Shown here in pieces: positions 59,812 to 64,000 of a DNA stretch of 64,000 bases. The notes under the pieces are model-generated. The model ran no database searches. It was not told the DNA's origin and saw only the letters and a program-made list of their open reading frames with translations. A program made the position numbers and the translations under genes. The DNA lies in contig NC_092580.1 in assembly GCF_037975245.1 (NCBI RefSeq), positions 7,602,501-7,666,500 of the forward strand. The letters are read 5' to 3'. The stretch comes from Apostichopus japonicus. Its lineage: Eukaryota > Echinodermata > Holothuroidea > Aspidochirotida > Stichopodidae. The number at the start of each line of letters is the position of its first letter. Within the stretch, counting starts at the first letter, position 1.

Positions 59812-62800
59812 ATCTGACACAGAGAATCCATCACGGATAAGCGTCCTTTAAGCAGTTCAGACGTTTGAAATCAATTTGTTCTAAACTGACAACAGAGGTG
59901 AACTTGCACAGAGAAAAGAACACCAGACATTCTTGAAGGGTACTACATGAAATGTTAATCTCTACATTAACAAAAATCCCCCTCCAGCCAAATCGGAATT
60001 TGTACATCATCGCTTCTCCACCCAATAAAACATATTTAACTGGTTTTCATAAATATTTAAACCAGGATTTCAAAATTGATTCTTTTCTTGTCCATGGGTT
60101 TCTTAACTCAATGGGTAAGACTGTAGTCGCCAAATATGATTTGCTCTGATGAGAACGTGATTGTTCCGGACTTTGTGGTTGGCACAGTTTGGATAAATCT
60201 TTCTTTAGCAAATGATTGATGTCCATTCTGTTATGATTAAATTATCACTGTTGAAAATGAAATGCTTGTAATATTTTCATGTTGTAATACATATATATTT
60301 ATATCAATGTTTTCCCCCATTACATGATGTAAGGTTCAACCATGTTTATCTTTGGACATTGTAGCAACAACATTAAATAACATTAAACTTCGGCACCGAT
60401 CATATGCTTTAGTATCAAATCTGGCGAACGAATGGGGAGGTCATGGGGGTGGGGCTATGGGGGGGGTATAGCATAGGGATGTCATAGGGGTGGGGCGGGG
60501 GTATAGCCCGGGCCATTGTCAATTATGGATCCCTAGACAATACATATAATAAGGAATGTTGTATTTGCATTTTCAGTTTGCCAGTTTTAACATAACTGAT
60601 TACAACATCTTCCAATTTGCATATGGACGAACAATGCAAATACATGCACAAGAGGAAATAACAACATAACTGTTGATTATATTTACATCGCATCTTTAGT
60701 TTTAGTCATTTCCGTGGCCATACGCAAGGTCTAACCAGGGTGCTCTCCATAGGCCTTTTCTGGCCTAATGATCGCATTTTGATATACGTCTGTCGAAATC
60801 AAATCCACTCGAACAGTAAAATTGCACGGATAGTTTGGTGCAATACGCCAAAAAGTTTGTTTGAAAATTTCATTGATTTTTAGAAACAAGAAATAAATAC
60901 AGCTTACCTGCACTTCACCTTAATAGAGCCACCACCCAATACTATTTTTTGTCAGTCCATATACGTAGTCAGCCCACTAAACGTGTACTGTGTCATTGCG
61001 GAAGTAGTTATCCGCTGGTATTGAGCTAATCAAGCCCTTTAATTCCATTTTCTCGGCCAATATGAAATTATTTCATGGGTTCGTAAGGAAAGATGCACTT
61101 GTTACAACTATTTTATGATGATGAAGGGTCAACTGGGAATCAGTCAATCCCATAACGCTGAAGTTATACGTATAGGTATAGGTCTGTCAGCCATTAGCTA
61201 TTTTACTACACACATGCCACAAGTGAAGTTTCCACGGTTACTCGCACGGACGTTTGTCAGCACGAGATATATATAGACTATACAAGTTTGTATTATAATA
61301 TGATGACGTCACGATCATTTCTTCATATAAAGTCGCCGCGTTGTTCCTTTATTTTGGACAATGTAATCATTACAGTACTTTCCGTTGATAATGCAAACTT
61401 TCTAACCGATTGTCTAACTTAATGGCTACCATCTTGATTCATTAATTGCTTTAATTTGTTTTCTGTGAGATCTCATTAGGGAGATTACGCCCATACGGAC
61501 ATGACTAAGGGGGGACGTTGATGGATAATGGATAGTAGATAATTACGTTAAGTTCAAGGCAAAGTCCTGTAAACCTTTACAAACAGATGTATATATTGAA
61601 GACATCTGAACTATAGAAGGACTAGGCGCTAATAACTACCGTCTATTGGATTTTAAAGACAGACGCTCTTTTCATCACAAAAGGAAATGTCGGGTCACAT
61701 TGCTGTCGAGTCTACCAAATAGAACCGATCGAATACACGGGTGCAAATACAGACTACAAAGTAGCCCGTATAGATTCATACTTGAGCTTTAATGAAGGTT
61801 AGAGAGAGAGAGAGAGGGGGGGGGGTAGGGGAATGGGGCGATAGGGGAGGCGAGGTCGATAGAGGAGTAACGGATGCGGAGATATTCTGAACCTGACGAT
61901 ACATGATATCCACGGAAAAAAAGTCCACAACAAACGATTAAATAAGGTTTTAAATGTGTCATCATGGAATTACCAATTCCGTCGAGTATTGAGATTCATT
62001 TGAATTAATGATATCTCTGCCTTAATTCTTTAGTAATAATTTCCGAGTAGCCGTGAACGTTACATGCGATAAAAAAACCGACTGGCGCCGATTCTTGCGA
62101 ATGGGTGGATTATAGACAAGGCAATACTTATCAAGGAGGGAAGGAAATCGTTGATGGAATGGATTGTATTGTACTTACGATGACCATACCACAATAGTCA
62201 ATGTGACCTATTGTATATAGGAAGAAGGTAGGCGCAGAAAATTGAGGTAGTGAGGGGTGAACTTGGGGTGATAATTCTAAGTACTAGAGCAAAACGAAAA
62301 AAAGGAGAAGGGGAAAGAAAACTCTTATCGATGAACTATAGGTAATAACTTGTAGAATATTCGTGTCCAGGTGCTAGTGTACAGTATCTGTATACATAAT
62401 CATTGGAGATTACGGAATCGGTGACGTCATATTCATGCAGTTCGTAAATGTTTAACTCAAGTTTGTTGGTGGGTCGGGTAAAATTCAACTTCAACCGTCA
62501 ACTTCTGTTTTCTCTTTGTTCGCGTGCTTCACTAAACTTACCGCACATAGCAACGCAGCCTATATTGTTTATTTACATTGGCATCTGTTTGTCGTCGAGA
62601 CCTACCGAAGACCCCCCCCCCACACCCTCCCCTCCCTCTACCTTCTTTTACACGTTTTATTTTTTAATATGTCTTTATTATCGTGCCTGCACGATAAGAA
62701 CGATTACATACACTCCGTTAAGGTGTATAACCGCCCGATAGATCAAACAAACCTTACCAATATTTACAGCTTTAATCTAAAACGAAAGGTTTGTTTCCTT

Positions 62801-64000
62801 CACGTTACTGTCGATTAAGTTCCATAAAATGTACCACAACGCACCCAAAATAGGGCAATTGTTTAATTTAGCCAACTCTGGGTTCAATCAATTCATCCAA
62901 TCTCGGCCATACAATTTGTCTAAATTCACGTGATAAAATGTTTCTAAATCGGCTGGTTCAATCGCAGTTCAAGATTAATTCCTTGTATTTATCTGTATGC
63001 ATTGCTGGGTTATATACCGTATACAAATAGATATAAACAAAGGGGACAGAGAGGTTGTCTTGGGTGTGAGAGTGGGGTGGGGTGGGGTGGAAGGTAGGGC
63101 ACGCGATAATATCTAACTAAATATAGAGGAAGGTTCGACAAAATAGAATACGCCACATATAGCTTCAACAGAGACGACAAACAAGTAGGTCGAGAGACCT
63201 TGAAATTTGAAAACAACTTGTTGGACTTTAATGCCATTTCCGTAACAAGGATAATGTGTTCCATTTTTAAATGTATTTAAGTCAAAATACTATAGTGTGT
63301 CAATTTCCTTCAGTTTGTATTTGATTCCCAATTCAACATGAATTTATATCTTTATATAACTTTTACCTATGTCTTTGTAATTCGTTTTATAGCCTTCTTT
63401 TATCGGTCACTAAGGTATAAACAGTCTTAACACTGTTTGGTAGGGTATAGATGTTGGAAGCCGCGGAGGTAGTCTGAAGGTATGGGGTCGAGGGTGTAGT
63501 ACTGTCTGTTGATGACATAGGGTTATCTATCTCTCAGTCAAAGGCCCGTAGCCAGGAATCATGAGCCAACATTTTAAGGCGAAGCAGTAAACAATTTGTG
63601 GATGGGCATAACACCAGCGTCATGGTGTAACATTCATGAGATGGGCGAGTGGTGTATGTTTGGCAGAGGGGGTAGTCCTTCTATAGCGTGGGGTGATGCC
63701 TATCCCATTTAAAGTTAATTGTACTGATTCCTCGGTGCTAAACTAAACAAATTTAACTTACACCCAGTGATTGGTAAATCCTTTATCGTGGTACCTCTGC
63801 TCTCTCTCTATGTGACAACACCCTAGCCATCATGATAGGTACATGATTAGGTCTACTTATAAACATGTTACTGTATGATAGAGTTGGAAAAATACCCCCC
63901 CCCCCTCCACCTGTCAGTTCCTTCCCCGTCCCCAAGTGACAATTGATAATATGATCTCACCAACCAATGAGGTTTAGTTTCTTATTCGTTGATTCTACTC

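Larger units (their letters stand above)
56193..64000. other. Gene-poor right edge
   Basis: No supported exon. It contains G/C runs (56858, 57018, 60460, 61817, 62613, 63895), a (GA)n-(G)n tract near 61801 and hairpin and repeat items listed separately. The head-like word 'aaggcccgtagccaggaat' near 63541 may be another copy of the 31.5-kb repeat family. Any later exons of the gene starting at 52 kb were not identifiable. Confidence 0.35.

Overview
The window looks like nuclear DNA of a marine invertebrate, most likely an echinoderm and possibly a sea cucumber. This rests on one large gene split into small exons with GT-AG introns, AT-rich non-coding DNA full of tandem repeats and short mobile-element relics, many 9-14 base runs of C or G, and a dense patch of TAGGCCTA-type words. 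The organism call is inference; no species marker was found.

The one well-supported gene is on the minus strand between about 29.1 kb and 4.9 kb. Seventeen coding exons join in phase without a stop into 1175 codons: a start at 29075, an acidic low-complexity N-terminus, a block resembling DUF4550, a low-complexity linker, then a long conserved body. I read it as the orthologue of CFAP92 (KIAA1257), a cilia- and flagella-associated protein. The reading frame is still open at 4917, so the last exon or exons were not found and may lie left of the window. A possible RFX X-box lies at 30.94 kb, in the probable promoter region. The introns carry several tandem repeats (8.6, 17.0, 18.4-19.2 and 21.5-22.0 kb), a large perfect palindrome (16.3 kb), a tRNA-derived SINE (9.8-10.05 kb) and a decayed partial copy of one exon edge (9.58-9.74 kb).

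Left of the gene model, 0.7-2.75 kb holds a minus-strand wreck of a non-LTR retrotransposon (ORF1-like piece, then reverse transcriptase) with a small inverted-repeat element inserted in the reverse transcriptase.

The right half (31-64 kb) is gene-poor. Its best coding signal is a plus-strand exon at 52.10-52.21 kb with a good acceptor, an ATG behind an in-frame stop, a signal-peptide-like N-terminus and a strong donor. It is probably the first coding exon of a secreted or membrane protein whose remaining exons I could not identify with confidence. Two exon-like segments on the minus strand at 55.2 and 55.8 kb could be part of a spliced, perhaps non-coding, transcript. The rest is microsatellites, SINE pieces, copies of an 'aggggcgtatccagg' repeat family and hairpins, including a near-perfect 41-bp stem at 47.4 kb. 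No operon, CRISPR array, rRNA gene, intact tRNA gene or intact transposon was seen.
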